Part shown: positions 1 through 13,650 of the stretch, piece after piece
How positions within the stretch are numbered: the first letter of the stretch is position 1
How the letters are laid out: the number at the start of each line of letters is the position of its first letter
Origin: Phorcus lineatus
Lineage: Eukaryota > Mollusca > Gastropoda > Trochida > Trochidae
Direction: 5' to 3'
DNA length: 64,000 nt
Assembly: GCA_921293015.1 (NCBI GenBank)
Contig: OV121081.1
Span: forward strand, 30,693,158 to 30,757,157
Notes under the pieces: model-generated
Seen by the model: only the letters and a program-made list of their open reading frames with translations
Database searches by the model: none
Told to the model about the DNA's origin: nothing
Position numbers and translations under genes: made by a program

Positions 1-2199
1 TGGTGATCATTTACATACAAAACAATTTCATGCAATGATGTTAATCTTGATATCTGCATACTTTATTGATGTTAAAAAAATGTCTAAGTATTTCAAAATT
101 TAGCCAGTTTTACATATAATCTCGCTCGGTAAGGAAAGGGTTATGAAAGTTTTGTACGTTTCAAAACTGTTTCATTAATTCAATGATGATTAATGATTTA
201 CCTTATTCAATGTGACCGAGGTGCACTGAATATAAACATTTTTAATTTCTCTATCTTTGTTAGGTTTTAAGTCGACTTTGCATTAAATGAAGTAAAAAGA
301 GCTAAGAAAAACAAACTTTTAGACTGATTTTCACAGTAGCATATCAGAAAAACCACTCAATACTAACTCCTTGAACGATTGTCTCCTAGGATGAAGACCT
401 CAAACACACATATGACAATTGCATATGGAGTCACATTAGAAAGGCCAATATGCGGCAGTATCACAGAGTAAATACTAGGTGACAGATTCTCTTGATCTAA
501 CACACAATCAGCTGCAGACAACATAAGCAAATTGTGTTTCTATGTAATAAATATATGATGATACAAGGGATGTGTACGTACGAAATATCAGCAAGCTATC
601 ATCAGCTGATATTTCGTATACACCCACTTGTGTCAATCTTGTATCTGTTTTATCCCACGGGTAATGTTTGAATTGGCAACATGCGACCTTTCACCTGACA
701 TAACTTCTCTGCGTGAAATCTTATCGGCTCAATGCGATCAGCTGGATCTTACTTATTTCAAATAATTGAGAAAGAGTAAATTGTGTCTGTTTTTTTGTTT
801 TGGTCGCCTGTCGTCATTGACCGACATCGTTTCCTTTGATCTCTGGCTACATGTCTGAGTGTACAACAATGTTGAAATATCCCAAGGTCGTCGGGCAGAT
901 GTTGCTAGCTCGGTCCTATAACTGCCCCTCTTCTTCGAGGTTGCAGAATGAAATGTCTGTCTGAAAAAACCGTTTCCCTGATGTCTTAGTGACGAACCAG
1001 ATATCGGATTAATTTACTTGATAAACCACTTACCAATGCTAAATTATCAAAGGGAAAAAGCTGCCCATTTGAATAATATAATTCCTTGATGGCTTGACTC
1101 AGGGTGCAAGTAGAGGTTATAAATGTTATTTACAAAGAACATCGACAAGTTAAGAGACATACACTCACAGCTACACGTATACACAAGTACAAATGACAGA
1201 AATTATACAGAAGACAAATGAGACAATTGCAAGAAGTCCAATCCACACAATACAGACAGTAATGATAGACTGGTCTCTAAGGACTAATATAGTTGCAGAT
1301 GTCACTGATAGTTCAGTCATGTGCTTAGGGAGTCAATATTATGATGGATATAATAATCTTGATTAACAACCTGGTTCATAAGTGTATGGTATATTAGTTA
1401 TCAAAACAGACATACATTCCTGGAAGGAATCTATCAAAACGTGAAAATAAAAAAATAATAGCATTCGAGCAGCAAATAAAGGAAATCGGGAAGGATCATC
1501 ATAGAAGCAATATGTACAACACAATCATAAAAAAAAGATTGAATAAATGACCTAAGATTTACAAAAAGCATTAATAACTAAGAAAAGAGCTTTTCAAAAT
1601 GTTATTCTACTTGAGCACTTGACATGAATTTTCATATGTAAACTGTGTAATTCAATTTGTCATTCCAGTGGATAAATGAGTGGGTCTTTGTACAGCGCCG
1701 CTACGGCAGTTTGTTAGCAAGTAGCAGCGTGTCAACCTGATGAAAGGAAATTAAAAAAAATTTTAACAGCAAATTTAAAAACATTTTATCGTCGTAAAAG
1801 ATCGGTAACTGATGGCCTCAAACAGCTGTTAGAAAAGATTTATCAGTAGCAACCACTATTATCAAAAATATCAAGAATGATTTTTAAAAAACTGTTACAA
1901 GTTCAAAACCTCAATCATTTATAAATGTATGCTTCATCAAAGGAGATAAGCATCTTCATAACAACTGTTTCTTTATATTCAATAATAATTCTTGTATATT
2001 TAATTATTTCTGATCTTCACATTGAATAGCAATATGGATATCCACACTTTCTGCCAAAACCTTCAGTAGATATTTGATCACTACTATCTATATTGCAGAG
2101 CCTTGAAGTATCTGAGGGAGTGCTCGAGCAGCAGGGTCATCTCCGTGTTCGGCTTCTTTCTGTCCATACCATCCTTTCTCCTGGGTACGTTCCATCACA
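1..2199. other. Non-coding flank left of the Tc1 element
   Basis: Apart from the 579-618 inverted repeat and a weak anchor at about 1325-1375 ('gggagtcaatattatgatgg…taatcttgattaac') I see no gene, RNA or element here. 'ccactcaatactaactccttgaacga' (352) recalls 24355 and 27050, so the array probably began here before decaying. Confidence 0.5.
579..618. repeat. Perfect 14-bp inverted repeat with 12-base loop
   Basis: tacgaaatatcagc (579-592) pairs exactly with gctgatatttcgta (605-618). Weaker complementarity continues outward (atacaaggga…tgtgtacg against the cacccacttgtgtcaatcttgtat side). It could be the core of a decayed palindromic MITE. Confidence 0.55.
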
Positions 2200-2201
2200 T
2201 A

Positions 2202-3747
2202 AACTAAATACCAAAAGAAACTTTGCACATTTGAGAAAATGTTGTTACAAATTAGTTGGACTGGTTCAAACCCAAATAGGTACAAACACATCGCCCAAAC
2301 GCAAGCCTGTTTGACCTCCAATTTCTACCGGCAATATGCACGTGTTGCTGTGAAAACGCGAAAATGTCAAAATCACGTGACATCGTTGCTGGGAGAAATG
2401 CACGTGCCTCAGAGGTATAAAAACTGCACAGTAGCAATGTCAAACAACCACAATGAAAAAAAGAACACTGAAAAATGCCAAGATTTACAGCAGAACAACG
2501 TCAGCGAGCACTGGGAATGATTGATATGGGGGCCACGCACGTTCATGTTGCAAGAACCTTTGACTGTACCCGTGTTACAGTTGGAAATTTGGTGCAGCGG
2601 TTCAGACAGACTGGACAGACATCGGATAGGCCCAGGACTGAACGACCACGGTTCACCACGCCACGGGAAGACCGGCATCTTCGAACCTTGCACCTGCGAA
2701 ACTGCTTCCTGACGGTGAAGTCATCAGCATGGAATGTTATGGGTCGGCGGGTGAGCTCACAGTCAGTGGCCAGAAGACTACGGACAGGAGGTATCCGGGC
2801 CTTCCGACCGTTCAGAGGAAAGTTATTGACTCCTGAACATCGACGCAGACGACTACGATGGGCGAATTCAGTGCGACGGTGGCAACGTCGGCAGTGGCAA
2901 CGCGTGGTGTTTTCAGACGAAAGTCGATTCTGTTTGTTTCGAGTTGATGGCAGACAGCGTGTTTACCGTCGCAAAGGTGAGAGGACAGCTGCTTGCTGCG
3001 TCAGAGAAGTCGTGCCCTACGGTGGTGGTAGCGTTATGGTGTGGGGAAGCATTTGTGGGAACTAGAAGACGCCACCCATCGTCATCAATGGTATTCTCAA
3101 CGCGCAACGTTACAGATGACAGCCTTCGTCCAGTGGTGCTGCCCTACCTCCAACAACAGCCCCAGGGTGTTTTGTTGTAACAAGACAACGCCAGGCCCCA
3201 CACAGCTCGTATCATACAGGACTTTTTGGCCGCCAACAACGTCAATGTCTTACCGTGGGCAGCGTGTTTTCCCGACTTATCACCAATTGAACACCTCTGG
3301 GACCGTTTGTACAGGCGAGTTCGGGCCCGACAACACGTTCCCGCCAACAGGCAAGAGTTGATTTAAGCTCTGCACGATGAATGGAACCACCTGTCACCTG
3401 ATCCCATCCGACGTTTGACGCCTTCCGTACGACGACGAGTCATGGCCTGTATTGCTGCACGGGGTGGCCACATTCCATATTAAACTTTAAATGACATTTT
3501 TAGTGATTGTGAACACTTTCCTGATGTTAATGAACTGCACTGAAACTCCAAACAATGGGATTTTCGACCCCACTACGTTTGTTTGTATAGTGTACACTCA
3601 TTTACCGCACAGCGTTCATTTGGAGTTTTCCAATCCACTGTGGACATGTTGATGCATTAAATATACTTTACATCAAAGCGGTGTTATTTCTAGTTTCATA
3701 ATTACAGTCATGTCAATCTGATGCAAAGTTTCTTTTGGTATTCAGTT
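2202..3747 (+). mobile_element. Tc1-like transposon with terminal inverted repeats, TA target site
   Basis: The left terminus reads aactaaataccaaaagaaac and continues tttgca. The right terminus is its inverted copy with one difference (…tgcaaagtttcttttggtattcagtt). TA dinucleotides sit immediately outside at 2200-2201 and 3748-3749, as expected for Tc1/mariner integration. The element is about 1.55 kb and carries one transposase frame on the plus strand. Terminal repeats are short (about 26 bp). Confidence 0.8.
2475..3483 (+). pseudogene. Tc1-family (DD34E) transposase, inactivated
   Basis: Cut-and-paste transposase. The open N-terminal part (2475-3065) has a helix-turn-helix DNA-binding region (MPRFTAEQRQRALGMIDMGA…), the GRPR-like stretch replaced by RPRTERPRF, and the first catalytic Asp in VVFSDESRF. 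The Trp expected after ICGN is a TAG stop at 3063. A single-base frame change follows near 3110, then a TAA at 3178 (for Gln in LLQQDN) and another stop near 3363. In the restored frame the second Asp (QDNARPH) and Glu (DLSPIEHLWD) are 34 residues apart. It cannot make a full protein. Confidence 0.88.
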
Positions 3748-4163
3748 TATTTAATAGTGTATAGCGAACTCAACAAACTATGCAGATTTAAAATTCTTAT
3801 TACATAGCGTATAACATTTAAAACCTTAACTTGTCGTTTTTGTAGGACATTAGAATGCTGTTCCTTTTGCTACCAAAACTCAATACCTATTCGCTGTCTT
3901 CGAATGTTTCTTTGACACTGAGAGCTTTGCCATCCGGAGCCTACACGCTCCAGATAGGGGCACCAAAGCTCGACGAATAGATCGACTTAAGCCAAACAAA
4001 TTTTAGTCGTTCTGTAAACTACTTTCTTCTTCTCACTGCCTTTCTTTCCCTGTTTCTTCAATATTTCGATCCCTTTATTCCTCAATCTACCCTAATGCTC
4101 CAGGCTCTTGGATCTCAGCTGGTTATTGATTTTTCAATTTCTCTCAAAATTCTATTGCAGCTC

Positions 4164-4393
4164 TAATCCTATTCATGATGGTCAAGCTTCGGTCAGTGTC
4201 GGCCATGACCTCAAGTATCATCCTTGGGGCAGGGATCCTCTTCTGTATCCTTAGCGTAATGCAGAACTCATACCACTGGAGGACCGAGATCAGCCGGGCG
4301 GATGAGGGACTTCCGGTCTACGAAACGCCACCTAATCATCAGAAACCAGCCCCGGAAGTTGGAGTGCCGAGGAATGAGTTGTCTACTCTTGTT
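4164..4393 (+). CDS. Possible 5' coding exon with signal anchor (hypothetical)
   Basis: After an acceptor-like 'ttctctcaaaattctattgcag' (4141-4161) the frame starts at 4175 with MMVKLRSVSAMTSS. It has one hydrophobic span IILGAGILFCILSVM and a polar stem rich in Glu/Pro, then stops at 4394. Local base composition is more GC-rich than the surroundings. This layout (short cytosolic tail, one membrane span, stem) is that of type II Golgi enzymes, but no catalytic exon was found and no clear donor is present. It could be chance. Confidence 0.28.
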
Positions 4394-4449
4394 TGACACA
4401 ACGCCAACGTTAGCGAATACATTTGACGGCGGATGGAACTTTGCAGTAA

Positions 4450-7400
4450 TTCACCAAGAGCTTCCACTGAGGCTAGTCTTCCAGATATTGCAGAATGAGG
4501 GACTGGTACGAGAAGAAATGAAGATGGAGGTGGCAGGCTATGTGTCGACAGCAACCGTAGTTTGTACGAAATCTGGAATATTACGCAAAAGAGGAAGATA
4601 AGGATGAAGTTGGATTATGTTTGTGAAGGTGGAAATGTTTGTTACAAATTGACGGTAAGGATAACATCAGGGAAACCACTAGGAAATGTTTTAAACAAGT
4701 TCTGACGGGAATAAGAATCTCGTTTGGTTAAGTACCAGTAATTTGGTGTATTGGTGGGAAAAGTGCAACATAAATTGGCTTGTGATTGATTGTGTTCGAA
4801 GTTCATCAAGGAGAATTTCGATTGGAATGAGCTTTATTTGTAGCCGGATTCCAAGTACCTTGAAGGAGATGGAGCGCTGGATGTATTGCTAACACACTTA
4901 TTTGCTCCCTGACAGAGCAAAACAAAGTTATCAGCTGTAGTTGAAATTTCATCTCATAGGGATGTCATTGAGATATTTTTCAATTTTTTGCATGAAACCA
5001 GTCCTGAAATAAGATTTCTAAACCAATAACAGGTAAAACAACATTTTTGTTTAGATATATCTTAATTCCAAAATAGTTTATAAATTTTCCAACAACACAA
5101 ATCTTTAATATCATTAGTGTATCATAATAGCTTTAAAATGTATTTTTGAAATTATATAATGTATGAAGTAAATGATTATGAACATGAACCCAAATTTTCG
5201 CAAATTCAGTTTTCGTAAACAACTGCAAAAGTATGTAGCCTGTATTTAAACCAGATTCAAAGTTACTAGCCTAACGTATTGGAAAGGAATTCCTTAATAG
5301 GATAGAATGTCTGGAAGTTTGAAGTTCTTGACCAAGATACACATTCATCAAATGCTGTCTCACTATTTTACTAATCATTGAAGATATTTTGCATTTAAGT
5401 AGTAACTCTAGGCTATTAGAGGCAATATGCGTAATTAAAAAAAATTGATATCGATATTGCTTTCAAGGTCGTGTTTTTATTATAAGTGTATATTGGTTTA
5501 ATTTAGTAGTTCATCATTTTGGATGATGAAAGGAAATGTCTATTTTTAAGATTTTTTAAAAATGTAATAGGTGTAATCTTTAGTAAATAGTAAATAGTTT
5601 TCTACAATGGGACATAGAATGATGCTCACTGCTTCATTTTAGGCTCATATTGTTACTTGTTCTTGTCATTTCATAAATACTTTCCCGTTTTGATAATTCA
5701 TTTTGAATAAAGAGCCACATATGTGATCATTATTTGAAAACCATAATTCAAAAGAAAATTATTTCATTGTGTTCCAATTGTAGTTAAGTAAGGTCGCCAG
5801 ATTCAATACTTATTTAAATTATTTAAAAGCTGAGTTCTTCATTAAATATTTTCCAGAAATTTACATAATTTTGTGATAGTTTGCAAGATGGCTAAAATGT
5901 CTTGTTTGGTATAAACAAAAAAGAAATCTCTTACTAATGTGAATGTCTTCAAATAGATGATTTATTTCTCAATGGAAATCTCAAATCATACTATTTCATG
6001 AGTAAATAACTTTCTAAGTCAAAAGCCAATCTTGTTTATATCAACCAATGATTACACATGGAGATTGAAAAATCGTCTTCGTCTTATCTGAAGGAGGAAT
6101 ATTCTATTGCTTGGCATTCCAAATTGAGGTTGACCCCTTGCCAATATACACTCGGAATACTGAGTACATAGAATGTCTGTTGATTTTAATAGACCTTTGC
6201 AGTAAGTTTCACAGATTGTCTCCGGATATATGTGACTATTGTGTAATAGGAAACAAATACAACTGAATGAAAGTAAGGAACCAGTAACAGTTTGAGCTTG
6301 TATGTTTCCTCTGATCCCGGTTAACTTTTCCTGCAGCTCATTTTCATTGTTTCATGCCATTACATAACTTGTAGTTTTCAATTGTCCAATGTTTTAAATG
6401 GACAAATGATATATTTATCTTTGAAATTGAAATAATGTTGTCCAATATCATGAAAGTAATATAGTCTAATATTTATCAATTTTTCAAAATAGTTTTCTTT
6501 AGATTTTCTCATTTTACTGTAGAACAATTTCAGTTAGATTGTTAAAAGGTTATAGTCAGTTTCTATTGGTGTCCTCGTTGATACATTTTTCTGCAGTGTA
6601 CAAGATGTTAGTAGGTATAACTTCTTTTATCGATATATTATTAAATTTTTGGTAGATATGGAAGTACGTTGATGACATGTTAGTTAGAACGTGAAAAACA
6701 ATCATTTGTATAATACGACATGTTTGGTAGATGGTAATGCATTGTACCTGTACTGTGCTCGATCGGCTCGACTCATTTGCTGAGATTGATATGAACAGCT
6801 GCTTTGAGAGATTAAAATATTTCAATTACGACACTGTTCCTGTAATGTGTTGAACTGAACAGTAAACTGTCTTCAAAACCTTTTGATTTGTTCATAGGAG
6901 TGAGGGTATATTTCATGATACGATTTGAAAGCGGATTTCACCTTAAAAAAGGCAAATAAATAAACAAATAAACAAAGCCATTATAGAGATGTATATAAGG
7001 AATAACGGAAAGTCGTAGTGGGTGAGCAATGACGCTGAAGAGACAGTCAGTGCCTAACCTTTTACAATGCCAGTAGCTCAATCACAGTTAATATGGTGTT
7101 AACTCTAGTTGACATTTCAAAAAGTTCAATTTCGGAATCCATGCATAGTTGTACTACAAAAATGCTAACTTCAATTTCGGAATCCATTTAATGCAAAGCT
7201 ATTCTCATGTATTGCAAATGGAATGGTTCTAACTCTCCAGGTTGTGACACGTGCACGTCTTTCTGTGGGATGTTAATGAAGTCCACGTCTCTTTCATTGA
7301 TTTTCTCAGTTTGATCTTCGACTTGTCAGCACAGAAAGTAATTGCTAGATCCATTTTCTCCCCAGCTATTTCATTGACAGCACCATATCATCTACTTTTA

Positions 7401-10400
7401 TACAATACCCTTTGGGTGATTACTCAACTCAACATTTCTTACACCTCACAATACCGGTAAATTGACATAACAAAATCTTCCGTTACATTTTATAGTGAAT
7501 GTCAATTAGTGAAGAATTAATTGTGTCAGATATTCAACTACGTCGTAGATTTTAGGGAAAGTACATTTTCTCTATCAAAATTAATCTATAAACTGGAAAA
7601 TGATACTGACGGTTAAACCAGAATCCCACCTGCGTCGTGTTTTGCATCTAAATATGGACACATCTTTTCGTAAGACAGTAGAATTCGGTCAAACGTCCAC
7701 TAATGTTTTAAGGTGTTTGTGAATTTTTCCCGGAAGGTTTTTGGTTCATGAAATCCTTGTGTGTTTTATCTCATTTCGCCTGAAAGGCGCATTGGCCTTG
7801 TGCATGGCATGTCGTGTGGCGTAAGGTGATGATAGATGAAATTGATCTCTATACAAAACGTGGGCAGGCACATTAGATACAGCCGATAGGGTCGAATTGA
7901 TTTGCCTAGCATTTGGTAGATTTACTTCTTGATTTATATTCACGCAAGTGCCATATAGAAAAATAAGTTCCAGCCAATACAGAGGGAACATTCACATTAT
8001 ATCAGTACCGGGTTATGTTATTTCATAATGTTATACTGAACGTTAAAGGCAACATATCACGCATTGTTGCGCTCTAATTGGCTATAAAGGCATATGGATA
8101 CATACGCACTCACTTTAGCTTCCTAACGTTGCAATAAAATACGTAGTATTCTTCACAATTGACCTGCAATCAATGATAGAAAAAGTGGGACGATATAAAA
8201 ATATGGACTGTTAAAATCGGCTGAACTACTAATAATTGGAGTTTTTAATTAACCTTAATCCCTCAACCAAAATAAAGCGTAAAATTTTGTTTATTGAGAA
8301 ACCTTGGAATTTAACAAAGTTTTTAAACACAGTTAAGCATTTTTGTTGGAAAAACCACAGCGGCTTCCGCCAGCAAAATTTCAATATTTCCAATTTCGTA
8401 GTTCATGCGGAGTTATTGCAACGTTGCATTTAATACTTCCGTTCTTTTAGAATTGACGTACATATTGCGAAATGACGTATATGGTAGATTTGTAAAGTGC
8501 TGGTCTTGGTCATATCGACAGATTTGCAATATCTGTGTATAACTCGTATATTAGGAAATATTGGTGTGCCCTAGTGCCTTAATGATCTTTGAATGTAATG
8601 TCAAACTGATTTAGAGTTTATTTCTGTAAACAGGCCGGCGGCCAATTATACACGTAAGTTGATGACGAAGATTTGCCGAAGCGCATAGCCGAAGCGCCTA
8701 GAAATATCGTACCGTAAGTTTATGGAGGCCTTTGAGAAGCATCATAATGGTACAAGATATCTTTTACGTCTCCTTTGAGCTAGAAAAAAAGGAATTTTGC
8801 AGTCACTTACGCCTAGCAAGAAAATAGTAATATTCTTCGATGAGAAACGTCCGCAAAAGAGATTAGTTTAGATATTTTTCGCAAAATATGCATAATCAAA
8901 CGTGGAACAGCATTGATCTGAAGGCGCTTCCAAACATTCATTTTGCACCTGTGTAACTCAACAGAGTCCAAGTCATCTTTATTTCATGATATTTCTCTAA
9001 ATGCCAAGGAGGAAGTCACACTGGATATCTGTCATGTAAAGCGTATGCATGGTGGTGTTTGGTATTGATCGTGAATTTGACTTCCTTGTCGAGGTATGCT
9101 TTTTCCCCAACTACGACGAGACATGGAAATGAACTTCCTTTCTTTATTGAAGACGTAGATATTGGAATTCCATGAATCGAAAATGAGAAACGTGACGTAA
9201 TATTTTGTATTTCTCTTTATTGTTACCAAAACATATCACATGTTTACATCAATAAGTTGTAAAGCCATGTTTCGACAGTTTTATGCATATGCTCTAATGA
9301 TTTTGTTGTTTTTAATTAGATCAAGAACTGAATTTCAATTCTCAAGAAAACGGCTACAAGAATAACATCTGACGGAGATGATCATCATTGTCATAAATGT
9401 CCTTTCTTGATTGGTTATGACTTTACTTTCGCCATACAACGTTTTAGGTGTTTTCTTAAGATTGTATCCAATACGAAATACTGCTTTCATTGTGAAAAGT
9501 TGACTTGAGCTAAATGCATTCATCCTCTTTCGTACATCACGTACACACATATGACACTTCAATGGATTTACACAGACAAGTTTGATGACACACTTCATCA
9601 TTTGCATGGCCTTAAAATGAGGTTCTCCTTTTGTAATACATTTTGAATTTTGTGTTCTGGTAATGTTACGGGTAGAACATTAATGATTAACCATGACCAC
9701 CAACTACAGAACGCTTTCAGTAAAAGGCGCTGCCATTATTGACAGACATGGGTGAAATGCAATTTCTTGACTTAATCTAAAACATGTCGATGCCCGTTGT
9801 GTTTAGTGTTGACCTTCGAGAAAAAGTGAGATATATTAGTGATGAGTTGACAGAAGGAAAATGTATTTTTGTACCTCTTTTGTAGCTCTAATAACTATGG
9901 AGCTACCCTTCGATCGATGGTCGAGAAACAACGACTGATGAGTGATATATTGCACTTGACTTTTATTCGCCCAAAGGGAAATATTTATAGATTGTTATTG
10001 TCTATATGCCAGTCACATTTGTAAGGTTGAGAAAACCTGAGAAAATATGTGTCAATATGTATTGAGTAATTATCGCTGATAATTTTATCAAGGCAAGCAT
10101 AATCTATCACAAATAGGGACAAAAATCTCTTTGCAAAAACCCTCGACGAATAAATCATGGATTCAGTTATAAAATTTGCTTGCAATAAGGGAAATTTAGT
10201 ATGGCGGTCATGAGCATAAGAAAATGTTCTTTATCGAAACAGTATGTCCATTTTCAACGCAACATCGTCATCAAACAATCAGATATGACTGATGTTTCAT
10301 TGCTAAACAGCAGATAATCGATAAAACAGATTTATTTCAATAAGCAAGTAAGGCATGTTTCACTACTTGTCACTCAAGACTGTAAAGGTAACCCAAAAGC

Positions 10401-10500
10401 TTCGTTAGTTTTCAACTTCAACTAATCTTACTTACAAGAAATAAGCTTTTTAATCTTCTTATTTGATTGTTCCAATAAACAAGGAATTATTAAAACTTTC
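4450..10500. repeat. Paralogous block alpha of the degenerate array
   Basis: This block aligns with segments of 27.1-36.4 kb and 37.7-44.9 kb. Examples are 'aaatgtttgttac' (4635; 27317), 'ggaatattctattgcttg' (6097; 28629) and 'ctttcattgattttctcagttt…tctccccag' (7290; 29495; 32735; 39750). Others are 'tttatttcatgatat' (8978; 35288; 41288) and 'gtttagtgttgacc…gtgatgagttgacagaaggaaaatg' (9799; 43990). It is interrupted by the TTAA element at 8043. No intact coding sequence; short frames within it lack family features. Confidence 0.7.
8043..8582. mobile_element. TTAA-bounded non-autonomous DNA element, copy 1 (540 bp)
   Basis: Bounded by TTAA at both ends, with right terminus ggtgtgccctagtgcc. 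It aligns in the same order with 51271-51900. Shared segments include 'acaattgacctgcaatcaa', 'cggctgaactact', 'gtagttcatgcgga', 'aatacttcc' and the right end 'aatattggtgtgc'. The left terminus is decayed relative to the other copy. It interrupts the 4.5-10.5 kb paralogous block. No coding potential. Confidence 0.65.
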
Positions 10501-13500
10501 ACTGACATGACGTAAAGGAATATATAGACGTAAACAGAAATCCAAGATAACATTAGGTTTCCAGCGAAATACCTTTTTAATGATACATTACAATATTGGC
10601 TCTCTTCTACATGCCTAAGGTTGAAATAGCCTATTTAACCTAATAACATATGTTAGTAGAGAATGTCATGATATTAGAGAAAAAATTTAATAAAATGAGT
10701 TCTGTCAGAGATCGATCAACTTTGAGTATCTCTTTCTGTAATCTAAATCTCAATCAAGCTTCTCAATTCTGACTGGTTATGCTTTCAGTTTCACTGAAGT
10801 AAGCTCAAATATTGGTTGAGTAGTTTACCAAGTCTATTTGTGCATCTGCTGGGTGTGGCAGATTTTGAATAAAGTATTTTCCCTACTCATGTCTAAGTGG
10901 GAGCGTTAAATCTCCCTTCAAACTCTTAGTGTTTACAGCAATCACACCGAGTCCGGTAATGTAGAACAACATTGTTTAAGCGATCAACTTTGCTATGCAG
11001 ACGGATAGTGCCACAACATGTCTGCTGTCAAATCAATAAATGTATTCATAACACATCTTGGAACATCTGATAATCTTCAAACCTTAACTCAGTCACCCAA
11101 TACCTATCACCACCCTGAAAAAAGTATGACATTATGAAACAATCCCTAATTCATTTTCCTAGTGTTTTACAGGAAATGCGTTATTCCAGAGCATTCGGTA
11201 CATATCCTTAATCGATTGTCGACAATGTTTAACTATCTCAGACCTTTCGATTTAGGAATAAGAGACGAAAGAAAAGAAAAGATTTTCACTTTAGCGCTTA
11301 TGTTTAAACAGTCAAAATAATTCTATTGGAATATTAGAAATTAATATCTAACATATTATTACAGATGCTGACACAATGATTTACCAACTGATGAAAACGA
11401 TAAAAGTATATTTTGCTTAGGCTTTTCATTCATTGACCAGTTGAAACTTATATCTGATTGGAATCACAATACTGTATGTTATGTTAGTAACCTTACAGCC
11501 TAATACAGACCTATACAACATTTCAGCAGATAAATCCTTCTGTCAGATCATAATCATTTGACTCTTATAGTAATTGAGTGGTAAAAACATAAACCGTTAT
11601 CCTCAGAATAAACGGCATGTGGATAAACGGCAACTCACTTTAAAATTGTATTGTAGTGACGACTAATTAAGTACAGCCTGACATTCTTGTGAAGACTCAC
11701 ACACAAGTAAAATTTTAATTGGAGATTCAAAATGTTAAGCGTATACTTGAAAACAGCCCTCTTATTGTTTACATTTCTTACATGAAATGAAAATGAATCC
11801 AAAGGTTCTTTGTTGCATATCCATTTATTTGCAAATTTATCGATAGTTTTTAATATGCCAAACTAATGATAGTAGTTTTAGTATTAACATTAATTCTCGT
11901 TAACATCGTTATTCTTTAAAATGGTAAATAGGTATGCATTGATCATTTATATATATATGAACATAAATTGCCGTACTCAAACATATAGAATTTCAGAAAA
12001 CGGTGAGTATAATACAAGCACAAGTTAAGAAGAAAAGTAATAATATAATGAATTATTGATTCATAAATAACATAATTCATGTCGTCAATGTTTCAAAGAG
12101 GAAGAAAAATACAGTATTTAAAGTGAAAAAGAGGTTTTTCGAGTTAAAGGGAAAATGCCTGAACTATACTTGCCATCATTAAGGTGCTACAAAGTTAAAT
12201 TCAAAAAGAAACAAATGTAAATGTTACAGACTTTGATGAGCATACCATTCTCTACCAGTGACACCTATCATCAGAAACGTATCCATTGCAACCATATACT
12301 GACACAGCATCAACTTATTATTTCAAACACATGGTCTATCTCTTTTAATCGATCCATATGATAAGTTTTGTGAGGTAATGAAAGATACATACGTGAAATG
12401 ATTTAGAAGATGATTACTAGCTCTGTCATTATGAGCTCTTTGATATGTCCAAATTCTGTTGTCCATGCTTGCATTTGTCAACAAGGTGCAATTCGAAACA
12501 CATTGAACATATAATCGAAATGTGATGCCATTCAGAATGTTTTGAAGCTCCATTAGCACTGACGTTTAATACAAAACATAATAATTTTTAAAAAGAAAAT
12601 TTGATCCGCTTTAGAAAACGTTTCAATTCCCGCAGAAAGGAAAGCATCGATTTAGGTTCCATCACTGAAAATTTTAACACAGCGGTTTCAGAATGTGAGC
12701 ATATTGAAGGCAAAAGTTAATTGTGTAAAGGTTTTACATGGCAGAGTAATACTGAAAACATGTTTTGTTCTCACACAACATTGCCATCACCAATCAAGTT
12801 TGATTATATGAACTGTCATGGCTCTAATCCTGAACTGTCAAGAATTCTGAAGTGTCGCATCTTAAAATGCCTCTAAAATTCCGTTCCTACGAGCCATTCC
12901 TGTCAATGGCTTAAACCATAATACGTTTAGTCTTGCCTTTTATACTTGAAGAACATTTTTTAAACACGTATGTTTATTTCAACCTTTTTAGATATCTAAA
13001 GGCTGCGCCATATCACACAAAAGTCTTATTAAATGCCACTGTAAAACGTATTATTGATCCAGTCTAACATCTATTGAAACCTTTTTATATTTTACATTGA
13101 ATACTCCACCTCAGAGTCTTAAAATTATCGAAGTCATTTCCATTAGCCATTCCCGATTTAAAATTTACCTTTGATACCTTGTTTTAAAGATCATAATGAT
13201 ATTTAATCACCTAAATGCGATGTCTGTTAATCATGTTTCTAGCTTTATTGTTTTTGGATCCCACCTCTGCCTACAAATTTTCACTCTCAAAAGTAGCGGT
13301 GCAGTCTTTAATGAAATATAGTTAAATAATCAATTAGATAATATATTAGAAGAATATTGATGTGGTTAAAGCATTTAAGTCCAAATACCATGTGTATAGT
13401 ACAATCATTAGCAAAATAGAAACGTAAAATCAACTTGGCTTTCTAGCAATAACTAAATGTGTGACAACTGCATATGTAGTTCAACAAGGGTTACAGTAAG

Positions 13501-13650
13501 CATATTGATTAATTGCATGATCATACTATGCATATTGGAGATAGAAGATGGAGGAGTTATAGTGTGAAATGATCATTGAAATATCAATATGTTAAACCTA
13601 TATTCTACTGAACTTGCCAAATGTATTTAGACAAACTGCAATCGAAATGA
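10500..13650. other. Stretch without recognisable gene
   Basis: AT-rich. 'gctcaaatattggttgagtagtttacc' (10804) resembles 47680, suggesting block alpha's homology with the 45-48 kb region extends weakly. Short frames such as 12559-12323 on the minus strand show no family features. Confidence 0.5.
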
